From contig JAIOJX010000026.1 in NCBI GenBank assembly GCA_022376925.1, positions 203,638,900-203,702,899 on the forward strand: a stretch of DNA of 64,000 nt. The letters are read 5' to 3'. The DNA comes from Tragulus kanchil. Lineage: Eukaryota; Chordata; Mammalia; Artiodactyla; Tragulidae. Positions 34,230-45,362 of the stretch are shown in pieces (within the stretch, counting starts at the first letter, position 1; each line of letters begins with the position of its first letter). The translations under genes and the position numbers were made by a program. The notes under the pieces are model-generated. The model ran no database searches. It saw only the letters and a list, made by a program, of their open reading frames with translations, and was not told where the DNA came from.

Positions 34230-34660
34230 CCTGCTTTGTCCTTTCCCGTCACACCTACATCTTTTTTCTGCCACTCTCCCCCATCTCCTTATGAACCCTC
34301 ACATCATATCTGGGCCTCTCTCCCAAACCCTGCTTCTTGCTGATGTCTGACTTGCTCCTCCCATCCAAGCAAAGTGCCTGGTTCTTGGCCCTGCGTGCTG
34401 CCCCCTCCTCTGGCTGCCAGGACCATCCTGACTCACTCTCACCTCAGATATGGTCACAACTTAGGTAGTGCAATCGAACCTGCATTTCTTATGTCTCCTG
34501 CATTGGCAAGCAGGTTCTTTACCACTAACGCCACCTGGGAAGCTCCACTCTCTCCTTACTGCCTAGATAGTAAACTTCCCAAGGACTCTCTTGAAGGGAA
34601 GAATCTGATGTTCGTTTTCATTCTAATAGATGGGTATGGTGAATGGTAAAAACACTGTAT
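34230..34660 (+). mobile_element. L2-like fragment holding a partial Bov-tA
   Basis: C/T-rich text with phrases resembling L2 (ctccccatctcctt, aacttcccaaggactctct). A minus-strand Bov-tA head fragment, about 34460-34545 (gaagcttcc on plus reads as gggaagctcc), sits inside. Family assignment for the flanks is tentative. Confidence 0.4.
34460..34547 (-). mobile_element. Bov-tA SINE, head fragment
   Basis: On the minus strand this reads ggagcttcccaggtggcgtt, then ttgccaatgcaggagacata and a degenerate B-box. The BovB-derived tail is absent. Confidence 0.8.
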
Positions 34661-34969
34661 CAGAGTACCAAGCGAAGAAACACTAGATGCAGTTATGTAA
34701 AAACAAAAACAAAACTTTTTATTTCTCAATAGGGAAAAACATGCCCCAGTATACAGTTTGTATTCCTATATATGTCTTGAATAACTAAACCATTTTAAAT
34801 ATTATTAATATTTAAAAGGATATAACGCCAAATGGTGTCTTTATTCAACTGCCACTGATAATGCCAGACTTTCTAATATTTTTAGAAAGCAGCTTGTTGC
34901 TGCATTTTAAAATATGTTTAAACTCTTTTACCTAGTATTAACTTTCCTATGGAGTAAACTAGTTCCTTC

Positions 34970-35140
34970 CAAAAATGACAAGGTATTCACTAAAGTGGTA
35001 TTCATGATAACAAAAACTTAACACAGACTCATCTTTGCAGAGGTCAGATTAAAGAAATTGTGGTCAATAAATGTAATATGATATAAAGATCAAAAGTACA
35101 AATATAAAAATGACATGGAAAAACAAAAAACACTGATTAT
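34970..35140 (+). mobile_element. Ancient L1 3' fragment (possible)
   Basis: agattaaagaaattgtggtc then atgtaatatgatataaagat resembles the 'no. of bases to replace' block near the end of old mammalian L1 ORF2. Short and diverged. Confidence 0.4.
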
Positions 35141-35167
35141 ATAATAAGTGAATTCTTTATGCTATTT

Positions 35168-35250
35168 ATTAGTGTCATCTACAGCACCTAGCTCAGTGCC
35201 TGGCAAGCAACAGGTGGTTAACAAATATTAATTGAATGAATAACAAAATT
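35168..35250 (+). mobile_element. MIR or L2 3' end
   Basis: acctagctcagtgcctggca followed by aacaaatattaattgaatga is the closing motif shared by MIR and L2 elements. The fragment is too short to choose between them. Confidence 0.6.
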
Positions 35251-35464
35251 CATGGTGAATGAATTCATACACAATGTATTTGATAAGGCAAACAAAAAGC
35301 ATAAAGAGCCATATTAACTTTTGAAAATTCTGGCTCAAATACGTGTCTATTTTAACAAAAATGCTGATTTGTACTGTGTTTTTCTGGTATTGTAATTTTT
35401 CAGAAAATTGAATATTGAGATTAGTCCACCAGTTTTTTCCATTCGCCTGACCTAAGAATAAAAT

Positions 35465-35688
35465 CGGGACTTCCCAAGTGGTTTGGTTGCAAAGAATCCA
35501 CCTGCCAATGCAGGAAATGCAAGAGACTGGGGTTCAATTCCTAGGTCAAGAAGATCCCCTGGAGAAGGAAATGGCAACACTCCAGCATTCTTGCCTGGAA
35601 AAAACCTGGGACAGAGGAGCCTGGTGGGCTACAGTCCACGGGGTTGCAAAGAGTCAGCCACACTTGAGCCACTGAGCAGACACACATA
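35465..35688 (+). mobile_element. Bov-tA SINE
   Basis: Complete element: head gggacttcccaagtggtttg, middle aaggaaatggcaacactcca, and 3' end gagccactgagcagacacac. Overlapping open frames are an ordinary property of this SINE and are not genes. Confidence 0.92.
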
Positions 35689-35800
35689 TAACAATAAAGT
35701 ACACTTACAATAACATGACTAATATCAACATAACCTATTATTTACCTACAACACAGTATGTTATTTTAGTTTCATAAGGTTGTTTTAAAAAGTACTATAT

Positions 35801-36092
35801 AGGGCTTCCCTGGTGGTCCAGTGGGTAAGGACACCGCCTTGCAAGGGGTGCTGGTTCCATCCCTGGCCTGGGAAGATCCCACGTGCCGCGGAGCGGCTGG
35901 ACCGATGTGTCCAATTACCGAGCCGGAGCTCTGGAGCACATGCACCCAGAGCCAGTGCTCTGCAGCAACAGAGGCCTCTGTGATGGGAGGCCCACACAGG
36001 CCAAAGAACAAAAGATAAATAAATGAAAGATCAATAGAAGTGGCCAAAAAATAATTAAAGAAGAAAAATAAATAAACCTTAAAAAAAAATAG
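35801..36092 (+). mobile_element. CHR-like tRNA SINE
   Basis: Head gggcttccctggtggtccag, body ctggagcacatgcacccaga, 3' end gatcaatagaagtggcc, then an A-rich tail. An 11-bp target-site duplication, aagtactatat, flanks it at 35790-35800 and 36093-36103. It inserted at the edge of the old repeat that continues at 36104. Confidence 0.9.
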
Positions 36093-36103
36093 AAGTACTA
36101 TAT

Positions 36104-36850
36104 ACTAGGTGGTTTAAACAACAGAAATCTGTTCTCTCATAGTTTTGACAGCATGAAATCCTAAATTAACATGCTGGAAGGCTCATGCCTTCTATGGACA
36201 CTCTAGGAAGAAACTGTTCTTGGTCTATTCCTAGTTTCTGCTGTTTGTCGATAATCCTTAATTTCCCCTGGCTTGCAGGTGTATCTTTTTCTTTTTTTTA
36301 ATTTTGGCCTCTTTCACTGGTTTTTTATTCATTTATTTTCATCCATCTCCTTTCTTTGACCTTTATGGGCCTTCAATTGCAGCGGCCTCTCTCGTTGCAG
36401 AGCACCAACTCTGGGCACATGTGCTCCAGAGCTCTGGCTTGTAATTGGACACACTGGCCCAACCGTTCCTTGGTATGTGGGATCTTTCCGGGCTAGGGAT
36501 TGAACCGGTGCCCCCTGCACTGCAAGGCGGACTCTTTACCCACTGAACCACCAGGGAAGCCCCCTCGATGTGTCTTAATGTGGCTGTCACACTGTATTCT
36601 CCCTGTCTATCTCTCCACAGACCTTCTTTTGTGTGTACATCTCTCTGTCCAAATTTTCCTATTCTTGCAAGTACACTAGCCACTGGACTAGAATCCACTC
36701 TAATCCAGTAAAACTTTATCTTAACTTCATTACATCTGCAAGGACTCTATTTTCAAATAATGCAGCATTCACAAGGGGGTTTGACTTTAAACCTATGTTT
36801 TGGGAGAAACAATTCAACCCAAAACATGTGTATAATGATCACAATAAAAT
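36104..36850 (+). mobile_element. Old mammalian-wide repeat, family unassigned, split by a SINE
   Basis: actaggtggtttaaacaaca, ctggcttgcag, then after the SINE gaatccactctaatccagta, acttcattacatctgc and gggagaaacaattcaaccca form a familiar mammalian interspersed repeat. I recognise the pattern but cannot name the family safely. The SINE at about 36283-36566 interrupts it. Confidence 0.6.
36283..36566 (-). mobile_element. CHR-like tRNA SINE
   Basis: Minus-strand head ggggcttccctggtggttca and the same body as other members, with a T-rich plus-strand tail at 36286-36302. The target-site duplication is not clean. It is repeated at about 37421-37704 by duplication 13, where homopolymer expansions near 37590 distort it. 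Confidence 0.88.
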
Positions 36851-37221
36851 GACTATTAAGATGTGATCAAGGTTTTAATATAGTATTTTCAGAAAAGATA
36901 CACAAGAATTAAGTGAAGGACATTGACTACTTGGAAAGAAATGATTATTTTCTAGAAGGACTACTGGGCACTGATCATAACTCAAGTGGAATTAAAAATT
37001 AAGACAGCCAGAAAACCGTTGAAATATAAGAGAATGAAGCAAAACTAGCCTTTTTCTGTTAGCCATGGGTTCAGAATCCACTTAAAGTTCTAGTTGTGGA
37101 GCTATATGCATCAAAGTTCCATGTTACAATATAATGCTTTGCTTTATATTTCCTTAAAATTGAGGTTGTTACTTAGTTTAACTGTTTTACGGTAACACGA
37201 ATTTCTTTCTTTGCCAAACAG

Positions 37222-37303
37222 TCTACAGTACTAAAATATTATGAGCCTGGTGATTTTATATTATTGGACCAAGTAAAACTACCTGAGCTAATTGCAGACA
37301 CAG
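37222..37303 (+). other. Candidate coding exon (low confidence)
   Basis: A strong acceptor (ttctttctttgccaaacag, AG at 37220-37221) is followed by an open frame reading YYEPGDFILLDQVKLPEL. The second copy (38360 on) carries the true downstream sequence: the frame stays open for 34 codons to a TAG at 38462-38464. Possible donors are weak (gtaaaa at 38411, gtatta at 38441). The EPGDFI stretch faintly recalls cyclic-nucleotide-binding folds, which is speculation. Confidence 0.33.
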
Positions 37304-38443
37304 TATAAATTTCCTAATTACATCTAGGCTTTAGGACACTCTAGGAAGAAACTGTTCTTGGTCTATTCCTAGTTTCTGCTGTTTGTCGATAATCCTTAAT
37401 TTCCCCTGGCTTGCAGGTGTATCTTTTCTTTTTAATTTTGGCCTCTTTCACTGGTTTTTTATTCATTTATTTTCATCCATCTCCTTTCTTTGACCTTTAT
37501 GGGCCTTCAATTGCAGCGGCCTCTCTCGTTGCAGAGCACCAACTCTGGGCACATGTGCTCCAGAGCTCTGGCTTGTAATTGGACACACGGGCCCCAAACC
37601 CGTTCCTTGGTATGTGGGATCTTTCCGGGCTAGGGATTGAACCGGTGCCCCCTGCACTGCAAGGCGGACTCTTTACCCACTGAACCACCAGGGAAGCCCC
37701 CTCGATGTGTCTTAATGTGGCTGTCACACTGTATTCTCCCTGTCTATCTCTCCACAGACCTTCTTTTGTGTGTACATCTCTCTGTCCAAATTTTCCTATT
37801 CTTGCAAGTACACTAGCCACTGGACTAGAATCCACTCTAATCCAGTAAAACTTTATCTTAACTTCATTACATCTGCAAGGACTCTATTTTCAAATAATGC
37901 AGCATTCACAAGGGGGTTTGACTTTAAACCTATGTTTTGGGAGAAACAATTCAACCCAAAACATGTGTATAATGATCACAATAAAATGACTATTAAGATG
38001 TGATCAAGGTTTTAATATAGTATTTTCAGAAAAGATACACAAGAATTAAGTGAAGGACATTGACTACTTGGAAAGAAATGATTATTTTCTAGAAGGACTA
38101 CTGGGCACTGATCATAACTCAAGTGGAATTAAAAATTAAGACAGCCAGAAAACCGTTGAAATATAAGAGAATGAAGCAAAACTACCCTTTTTTCTGTTAG
38201 CCATGGGTTCAGAATCCACTTAAAGTTCTAGTTGTGGAGCTATATGCATCAAAGTTCCATGTTACAATATAATGCTTTGCTTTATATTTCCTTAAAATTG
38301 AGGTTGTTACTTAGTTTAACTGTTTTACGGTAACACGAATTTCTTTCTTTGCCAAACAGTCTACAGTACTAAAATATTATGAGCCTGGTGATTTTATATT
38401 ATTGGACCAAGTAAAACTACCTGAGCTAATTGCAGACACAGTA

Positions 38444-39060
38444 TTATTTTACATCATAATTTAGCAATGGTTGTTATGCTAAGTCGTCTAACATTTAGTA
38501 TTCACAAATACATGAGAAAAAGACAAGAACACTCTTCAAATCAAGTAAGAGAAGTATTACCTTATAATAAAGATATAAAATTAAGGAATAACAGTAACCT
38601 CGTGCTGTTTTATGAGGCAATAATTTAGTTCCCAGCTCTATTTCAAGGCCATTTCACCCCCAAAAATGGTAAATTTCAAATAGGGATCATAGCGACTTCC
38701 CTCACTCTGTGTTAGATTATTTCCTCTGAAGTTAAGTTTTCAATATACGGAAAATTGATCATATCCTTTTCTTGAACTCTGTTCTAGACATGAGGTAGAA
38801 ACTCCTGTCTCATAGAAAATTGGAATAAAAAAATCAGCAGTGCTTCTAATTTAAACATATAATGAGTCTATATATCAAATGTTAAAAACAATTCTCAGAA
38901 ATGGCATGAGGTACTTAGCTTTGGTCCAAGTGGTAGAGATAGACAAAGACCCTTCAAGAAAGAGAAGATGCTGAATGAAGTTAAGAGTGTGGAGTCTTTT
39001 GAAACGTAACCCTAATCCTCTGTCTTTCTAAGCAAATCACCTATAAAACTTAGACTGTCC
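38444..39060. other. No gene recognised
   Basis: Unique AT-rich sequence. Most of it (from 38594) is repeated from 39664 by duplication 14. Confidence 0.45.
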
Positions 39061-39064
39061 CTGG

Positions 39065-39285
39065 CTGTGTGTGTGCCTGTGTGTATGTGCTCAGTCACGT
39101 TGACTCTTTTTGACCCAATGGACTGTAGCCCACCAGGTTCCTCCGTCCATGGGTTTTCCCAGGCAAGAATACTGGAGTGGGCTGTCATTTCCTTCTCCAG
39201 GGCATCTTCCTGACCCAGGGATCAAATCTGTGTCTCCTATATTGGCAGGCAGATTCTTTACCACTAGTGCCACCTGGAAAGCTCG
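39065..39285 (-). mobile_element. Bov-tA SINE
   Basis: Minus-strand head agctttccaggtggcactag, complete to a GTGTGT-rich plus-strand edge at 39065-39090. It is repeated at about 40136-40356 by duplication 14. Confidence 0.92.
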
Positions 39286-39605
39286 AGTGTCTAGTATATC
39301 CCTAGGGAAAGATGTAAAGACCCGCAGGCTGCCCAAACACTTGCTCTAGCCCTCGTGCAGACTCTGCAGTGGAGATGGAGGTGTGTGCATAGTCCCAGTC
39401 ACATCTCTGACACAGCCTCTGGCCCTAGGTTGGAGCTTTTGAGGATTTATTACACCTGAAAAGTCTTCTGAGCCAAGGCAGGGTGGCATTCTACTATATT
39501 CTATCGTTTAGAACAGCCGATCCATTGTTTGACTTGCAGATTATCAAACTGCAAGTGAATTTTCCAAAACATTTGTGTACAAAAATTAAGGTTTGCTTGC
39601 ACAGG

Positions 39606-39641
39606 GATACACACACAGACACACACATATATATATACAGT
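39606..39641. repeat. CA/TA microsatellite
   Basis: acacacacagacacacacat runs into a TATATATATA stretch. It is repeated at about 40680-40711. Confidence 0.75.
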
Positions 39642-40711
39642 TGATGTTTAGTTGCTAATTCGTGTAACCTCGTGCTGTTTTATGAGGCAATAATTTAGTT
39701 CCCAGCTCTATTTCAAGGCCATTTCACCCCCAAAAATGGTAAATTTCAAATAGGGATCATAGCGACTTCCCTCACTCTGTGTTAGATTATTTCCTCTGAA
39801 GTTAAGTTTTCAATATACGGAAAATTGATCATATCCTTTTCTTGAACTCTGTTCTAGACATGAGGTAGAAACTCCTGTCTCATAGAAAATTGGAATAAAA
39901 AAAAATCAGCAGTGCTTCTAATTTAAACATATAATGAGTCTATATATCAAATGTTAAAAACAATTCTCAGAAATGGCATGAGGTACTTAGCTTTGGTCCA
40001 AGTGGTAGAGATAGACAAAGACCCTTCAAGAAAGAGAAGATGCTGAATGAAGTTAAGAGTGTGGAGTCTTTTGAAACGTAACCCTAATCCTCTGTCTTTC
40101 TAAGCAAATCACCTATAAAACTTAGACTGTCCCTGGCTGTGTGTGTGCCTGTGTGTATGTGCTCAGTCACGTTGACTCTTTTTGACCCAATGGACTGTAG
40201 CCCACCAGGTTCCTCCGTCCATGGGTTTTCCCAGGCAAGAATACTGGAGTGGGCTGTCATTTCCTTCTCCAGGGCATCTTCCTGACCCAGGGATCAAATC
40301 TGTGTCTCCTATATTGGCAGGCAGATTCTTTACCACTAGTGCCACCTGGAAAGCTCGAGTGTCTAGTATATCCCTAGGGAAAGATGTAAAGCCTGCAGGC
40401 TGCCCAAACACTTGCTCTAGCCCTCGTGCAGACTCTGCAGTGGAGATGGAGGTGTGTGCATAGTCCCAGTCACATCTCTGACACAGCCTCTGGCCCTAGG
40501 TTGGAGCTTTTGAGGATTTATTACACCTGAAAAGTCTTCTGAGCCAAGGCAGGGTGGCATTCTACTATATTCTATCGTTTAGAACAGCCGATCCATTGTT
40601 TGACTTGCAGATTATCAAACTGCAAGTGAATTTTCCAAAACATTTGTGTACAAAAATTAAGGTTTGCTTGCACAGGGATACACACACAGACACACACATA
40701 TATATATACAG

Positions 40712-40848
40712 TTGATGTTTAGTTGCTAATTCGTGTCATACTCTTGCAATCCCATGGACTGCAGCCCACCAAGCCCCTCTGTCCATGGGATTTCCCAGTC
40801 AAGAACGGTGGTGTGGGTTGCCATTTCCTCCTCAGGGGTTTTTCCTTA
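40712..40848 (-). mobile_element. BovA-type SINE fragment (tail part only)
   Basis: On the plus strand tgatgtttagttgctaattc, tcccatggactgcagcccac and tccatgggatttcccag form the BovB-derived half of a Bov-tA. The tRNA head is missing. The start overlaps the end of duplication 14, whose copy 1 stops inside it. Confidence 0.85.
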
Positions 40849-40850
40849 GA

Positions 40851-43303
40851 ACCTATACCTCCTGCACTGACCCATACTCTGCTTATACCACATTAAGTCC
40901 CGCAGGACTTTTCCAGTGACACCAAATTACTTCACAATCCCTTCCAATGGCTTAGGATGTGGGACTGAGGTTCTCCTCCTTCAGTGGCAAAATCTCTAGG
41001 ATACAGAACTTGGGAGTGCTTTATTGCCATGAGTAGATAGTTGATCTGCTAGGGACAGCCAGAAAGGAGCTGACCCAGAAAGAGAAGCAAAAGTGGGAGA
41101 TAGCAAGAAAGTCCTGGCAGAATTAAAGTCCCGTGATTCTGTTGCTCCTGAAGCCCCCCTGTCTCTCTGCTCTTTGTTCAATTCTTCTTGGAGTCCATGA
41201 GTGATCCTCATAATCTCTCATTAAATTATCTCCTTTACTAAGCAGATTGCCTCACATTAACCTACAATTGTATAGGAGATCTAACACGTTATATTCCCCC
41301 CACATTCTTGAGTTCTTATAGGTGGGATAAACTGTCAAGCACACTGCTTTCACAGCCTCTGCACCAAGTTCTTCTCCAGACTTCATTAATGATTCTGTGA
41401 AGCTGGGTCAGGCACTGGCTGGTTCTAACTGCTCCAGCAGCATGCCAGAAAGGAAAGCCAACAGCACAAAAAACACCTAGCTCCAATTCTATGGCCAACT
41501 GTCCAGAAAGGTAAGACGGGCATTCAGTGACCATGCACATGACTCCTGTCCCTGCTTGTACAAAAGGAAAAAGGCAAAGGTATCCAAGAAACAAACCTGG
41601 GGTAACAGTAAAGCCTGACTTCAATCTCCTTAAATGAAGCCAAGCTACAAAGCAGATGCTGAGCTCTTTTTGAACTGTCTACAATGATAGGACATGGACT
41701 GTTCCAAATGGCGTTAAAATAATGGGGTTAATTTCTCATGCTAAAAAATGATAACAAGCTGGATTTCATAATAATCATCTAGGTTCTTAGTGGTAGATAG
41801 GTTCATTTGATAGCAATCGTCTTCCTGGAATTATAAATTACCCATCACTTGATTTTTGATAATACAGGCCAGCCTTGGCCCTTATTTTATTTTGCTTGTA
41901 TTTGCTAATTGTTGATGGTTAGCTAGTCAATTCAGAAAACATAGATGCAGTTGTAACTGGCTCATCTCAGAGAAACATCTGAAAGAATTCTGAGCTTGGG
42001 CAATTTTGCACCTACAAACTTTGCTTCACAAGTTGCTCCACTTAGCCCTTGACTGTGGAGACCTATACCTCCTGCACTGACCCATACTCTGCTTATACCA
42101 CATTAAGTCCCGCAGGACTTTTCCAGTGACACCAAATTACTTCACAATCCCTTCCAATGGCTTAGGATGTGGGACTGAGGTTCTCCTCCTTCAGTGGCAA
42201 AATCTCTAGGATACAGAACTTGGGAGTGCTTTATTGCCATGAGTAGATAGTTGATCTGCTAGGGACAGCCAGAAAGGAGCTGACCCAGAAAGAGAAGCAA
42301 AAGTGGGAGATAGCAAGAAAGTCCTGGCAGAATTAAAGTCCCGTGATTCTGTTGCTCCTGAAGCCCCCCTGTCTCTCTGCTCTTTGTTCAATTCTTCTTG
42401 GAGTCCATGAGTGATCCTCATAATCTCTCATTAAATTATCTCCTTTACTAAGCAGATTGCCTCACATTAACCTACAATTGTATAGGAGATCTAACACGTT
42501 ATATTCCCCCCACATTCTTGAGTTCTTATAGGTGGGATAAACTGTCAAGCACACTGCTTTCACAGCCTCTGCACCAAGTTCTTCTCCAGACTTCATTAAT
42601 GATTCTGTGAAGCTGGGTCAGGCACTGGCTGGTTCTAACTGCTCCAGCAGCATGCCAGAAAGGAAAGCCAACAGCACAAAAAACACCTAGCTCCAATTCT
42701 ATGGCCAACTGTCCAGAAAGGTAAGACGGGCATTCAGTGACCATGCACATGACTCCTGTCCCTGCTTGTACAAAAGGAAAAAGGCAAAGGTATCCAAGAA
42801 ACAAACCTGGGGTAACAGTAAAGCCTGACTTCAATCTCCTTAAATGAAGCCAAGCTACAAAGCAGATGCTGAGCTCTTTTTGAACTGTCTACAATGATAG
42901 GACATGGACTGTTCCAAATGGCGTTAAAATAATGGGGTTAATTTCTCATGCTAAAAAATGATAACAAGCTGGATTTCATAATAATCATCTAGGTTCTTAG
43001 TGGTAGATAGGTTCATTTGATAGCAATCGTCTTCCTGGAATTATAAATTACCCATCACTTGATTTTTGATAATACAGGCCAGCCTTGGCCCTTATTTTAT
43101 TTTGCTTGTATTTGCTAATTGTTGATGGTTAGCTAGTCAATTCAGAAAACATAGATGCAGTTGTAACTGGCTCATCTCAGAGAAACATCTGAAAGAATTC
43201 TGAGCTTGGGCAATTTTGCACCTACAAACTCTTTGTCTTACTTTCCTAATCACAAGTTGCTCCACTGTTCCCCCCATACGCCACTTCACATTGACTGTGG
43301 AGC
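40851..43303. repeat. Overlap duplication 15
   Basis: Copy 1 is 40851-42060 and copy 2 is 42061-43303, offset 1210. The first ~1160 bp are virtually identical. The final ~45 bp of copy 1 (from about 42015) are a collapsed, deletion-ridden version of 43225-43303, as expected at a poor-quality sequence end. Confidence 0.95.
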
Positions 43304-43560
43304 TTTCCACATTCACTATAACAGCTCATCCAACTGGCTCTCCTGTGGCTTAGCAGAAAAGAACTTTTTGAAACATTATTCTTTACAAACTGTCTGCTTT
43401 TCTCTCATATCTACTGACATTACACACTTCTTGAGAAAAAATGTGCTGCACATTTGAAGGAATTGAAGAATACATCTTCTAAGTTTAGTGTTCAACTCCT
43501 GAAACCCTAGAAGTCTAAAAAACTTCTCGCTGGGAGAAACAAACTTAGTCATTTCTAGTA
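40851..43560. other. No gene recognised
   Basis: Moderate-GC unique sequence, most of it present twice by duplication 15. A 102-codon minus-strand open stretch at 41316-41624 begins with TTG rather than ATG and has no recognisable domain, so I do not call it. Confidence 0.5.
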
Positions 43561-43566
43561 AAGACT

Positions 43567-43786
43567 TGGGCTTCCCTGGTGGCTCAGACGGTAAAGAATC
43601 TACCTGCAATGCGGGAAACCTGAGTTCAATCCTTGGGTTGGGAAGATCCCCTGGAGGAGGGCATGGCAACCCACTCGAATATTCTTGCCTGGAGAATCCC
43701 CATGAACAGAGGAGCCTGGTGAGCTACATATAGTCCATGGGATCGCAAAGAGTGGGACATGACTAGGTGACTAAGCACAGCACGGT
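43567..43786 (+). mobile_element. Bov-tA SINE
   Basis: Complete element starting tgggcttccctggtggctca and ending gtgactaagcacagcacgg. It is the first of three Bov-tA elements packed into about 600 bp. Confidence 0.93.
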
Positions 43787-43793
43787 AAAGACT

Positions 43794-44000
43794 CTGGGCT
43801 TCCATGGTAGCTCCGTGGTAAAGAACCTGCCTCCAATGCAGGAGATACAGGAGACACGGATTCAATTTCTAGATTAGAAAGTTTCCCTTGAGAAGGAAAT
43901 GGCAACCCACTCCAGTAGTCTTGCCTGGGTACTGCCATGGACAGAAGAGCCTAGCTGGCTACAGTCTATGGGGTTGCACAAGACTAGACAACAACATCAA
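43794..44000 (+). mobile_element. Bov-tA SINE
   Basis: Starts tctgggcttccatggtagct, only a few bases after the previous element, and ends acaacatcaac. Both carry agta/ggtaaagact next to their starts, suggesting insertion at or near the same target. Confidence 0.9.
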
Positions 44001-44044
44001 CAAAGTAAAGATGTTTGGGAGAAAAAAAAAGTCTGTATGTGAGT

Positions 44045-44180
44045 CCTTGCTTTGCATGTATGCTCAGTCACTTCAGTTGTGTCCTACTTTTTGAGCCCTA
44101 TAAACTGTAGTCTGTCAGGCTCCTCTGTTTATGAGATTCTCCTGGGAAGAATACTGGCGTGAGATGCCATGAAATTCAGA
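44045..44180 (-). mobile_element. Bov-tA SINE, tail part
   Basis: On the plus strand tatgctcagtcacttcagtt, ctataaactgtagtctgtca and gggaagaatactggcgtgag form the BovB-derived part in reverse. The tRNA head is missing beyond about 44180. Confidence 0.82.
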
Positions 44181-44229
44181 GCATCTTATTCACTTGTCAT
44201 AAAGAATACAGAAGTGAAAGTGTTCTACC

Positions 44230-44440
44230 TCGGATTGAGACTTAAACCAGGGTCCCAGATTTGATCAAACTCTGCTTGGGATTTAAACCCACGTGGCTAG
44301 GACTCAATCCAGCCAAACCCCAGTCTGAGACTTGAACCCACATAATCGGGACTCAATCCCAGCCAAAAAACCCTGTCTGGGACTTGAACCCACGTGGCCA
44401 GGACTCAATCCAACCAAAACCCTAGTCTCAGGCAATCTTT
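44230..44440 (-). repeat. Tandem repeat, about 48-52 bp unit, ~3.5 copies
   Basis: Units share an anchor of the form gggacttgaacccacgtgg followed by ggactcaatccagcc. Anchors occur at about 44237, 44279, 44327 and 44379. Units differ at several positions. The array lies directly beside the LTR-like region and on the same strand could be its leader or U5 side. Confidence 0.75.
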
Positions 44441-44840
44441 GAATTAAAATCACTCATCCAACATCTGGACCCACTGAGGCTCAAGTTCTTTGTGCCCCAA
44501 CACAGAAGGAATTCAGCGAGAGGCAGAGTGATAGGCAAGAAGAGGATTTATTAGGATAGGACGCTTGTAAGAGGTACAAGTGAGAAGGCGGGAAAGCTCT
44601 GCTCCTTCCACTGGGTGGGCAGCAATATATATATAGAAGTGTAGAAGACTGCCTTCTTCAAGTAGACGTAGATGCAGACGTAAGGCATAGATCATTAGCT
44701 CTTCCTTTCCTAGCTCTTCTTTCATTAGCTGTTTATTCTTAGTCAAGCCTGCTTTACTGAATAAGGAGCAGCTTTCTTGAGTTATTGTTAACTTACTGGC
44801 ACCCCAACTTTTCTTTGGTTTTACCTTTCTACCTACAGTC
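44441..44840 (-). mobile_element. Endogenous retrovirus LTR (ERV1-like), probably solo
   Basis: Read on the minus strand it has a TATA-like run (about 44627-44637), a polyadenylation signal AATAAA (44547-44552), then a U5-like stretch containing cttgcctatcactctgcctc and gctgaattccttctgtgttg. This order is typical of gammaretrovirus-like LTRs. No gag, pol or env sequence is visible nearby. Outer boundaries are uncertain. Confidence 0.6.
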
Positions 44841-45360
44841 CCCTACTAGGACTTTATAAATATCTATTCTATTCTGTCTCTATCAGAAGTAAGTGGTTTT
44901 TATTAACAGGCTGATCATATGAGCTTGTAGATACAACACTTGAAGCTTAGTAGATTCGGTGTATAGAACCATCTGCTTATGCTCTTTCCTTCTTTCACTT
45001 CTTCCTTATATATTAGTTTTTTTAAAAATAATCACCTTTAAGAACTTCCACTCTGATCTGCTCACAGAGCAGAAATAGAATTCTGCTTTTATATGTATGG
45101 CAGGCTATTAGATATTCAGAGTGCAATCACTTATATCACCCCTAAATATTTTTTTCTCAAATTAAGTATCCATAATTAATAAGACCACATCTTCAATAAA
45201 AAGTTCTTATTTCCCAATGGGAATTAGGAGGAAATTCAGTCAGCTAGAAAAGCATAACTGCCTAAGAAATGCATTAAATGGAAGGTAGACATGAAATAGG
45301 TCAGCATATTTCATTATTTCTAAACCATTCAATTATAAATTGACATTAAATTAATACGGA
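44841..45360. other. No gene recognised
   Basis: AT-rich unique sequence, present again from about 46060 by duplication 16. Confidence 0.45.
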
Positions 45361-45362
45361 TC

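Larger units (their letters stand above)
36196..38444. repeat. Overlap duplication 13
   Basis: Copy 1 is 36196-37306 and copy 2 is 37334-38444, with about 27 bp of unmatched sequence between. Copy 2 has several small insertions inside the SINE, where C- and A-runs around 37590 are expanded relative to 36450. T-runs also differ near 36290 versus 37428. Confidence 0.95.
38594..40737. repeat. Overlap duplication 14
   Basis: Copy 1 is 38594-39665 and copy 2 is 39664-40737, offset 1070. An A-run at 38827 is two bases shorter than at 39899. A small difference lies near 39319 versus 40390 (aagacccgcagg versus aagcctgcagg). The block includes a whole Bov-tA SINE. Confidence 0.95.

Noticed and set aside
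41316..41624. 102-codon minus-strand open frame with a hydrophobic start
   Set aside because: The first codon is TTG and no splice or Kozak context supports it. The second copy at 42526-42834 is a duplication artefact and not evidence of selection.
44230..44440. Possible CRISPR-like array
   Set aside because: Units are contiguous and degenerate with no unique spacers, the host is a mammal, and the location beside an LTR explains it better.
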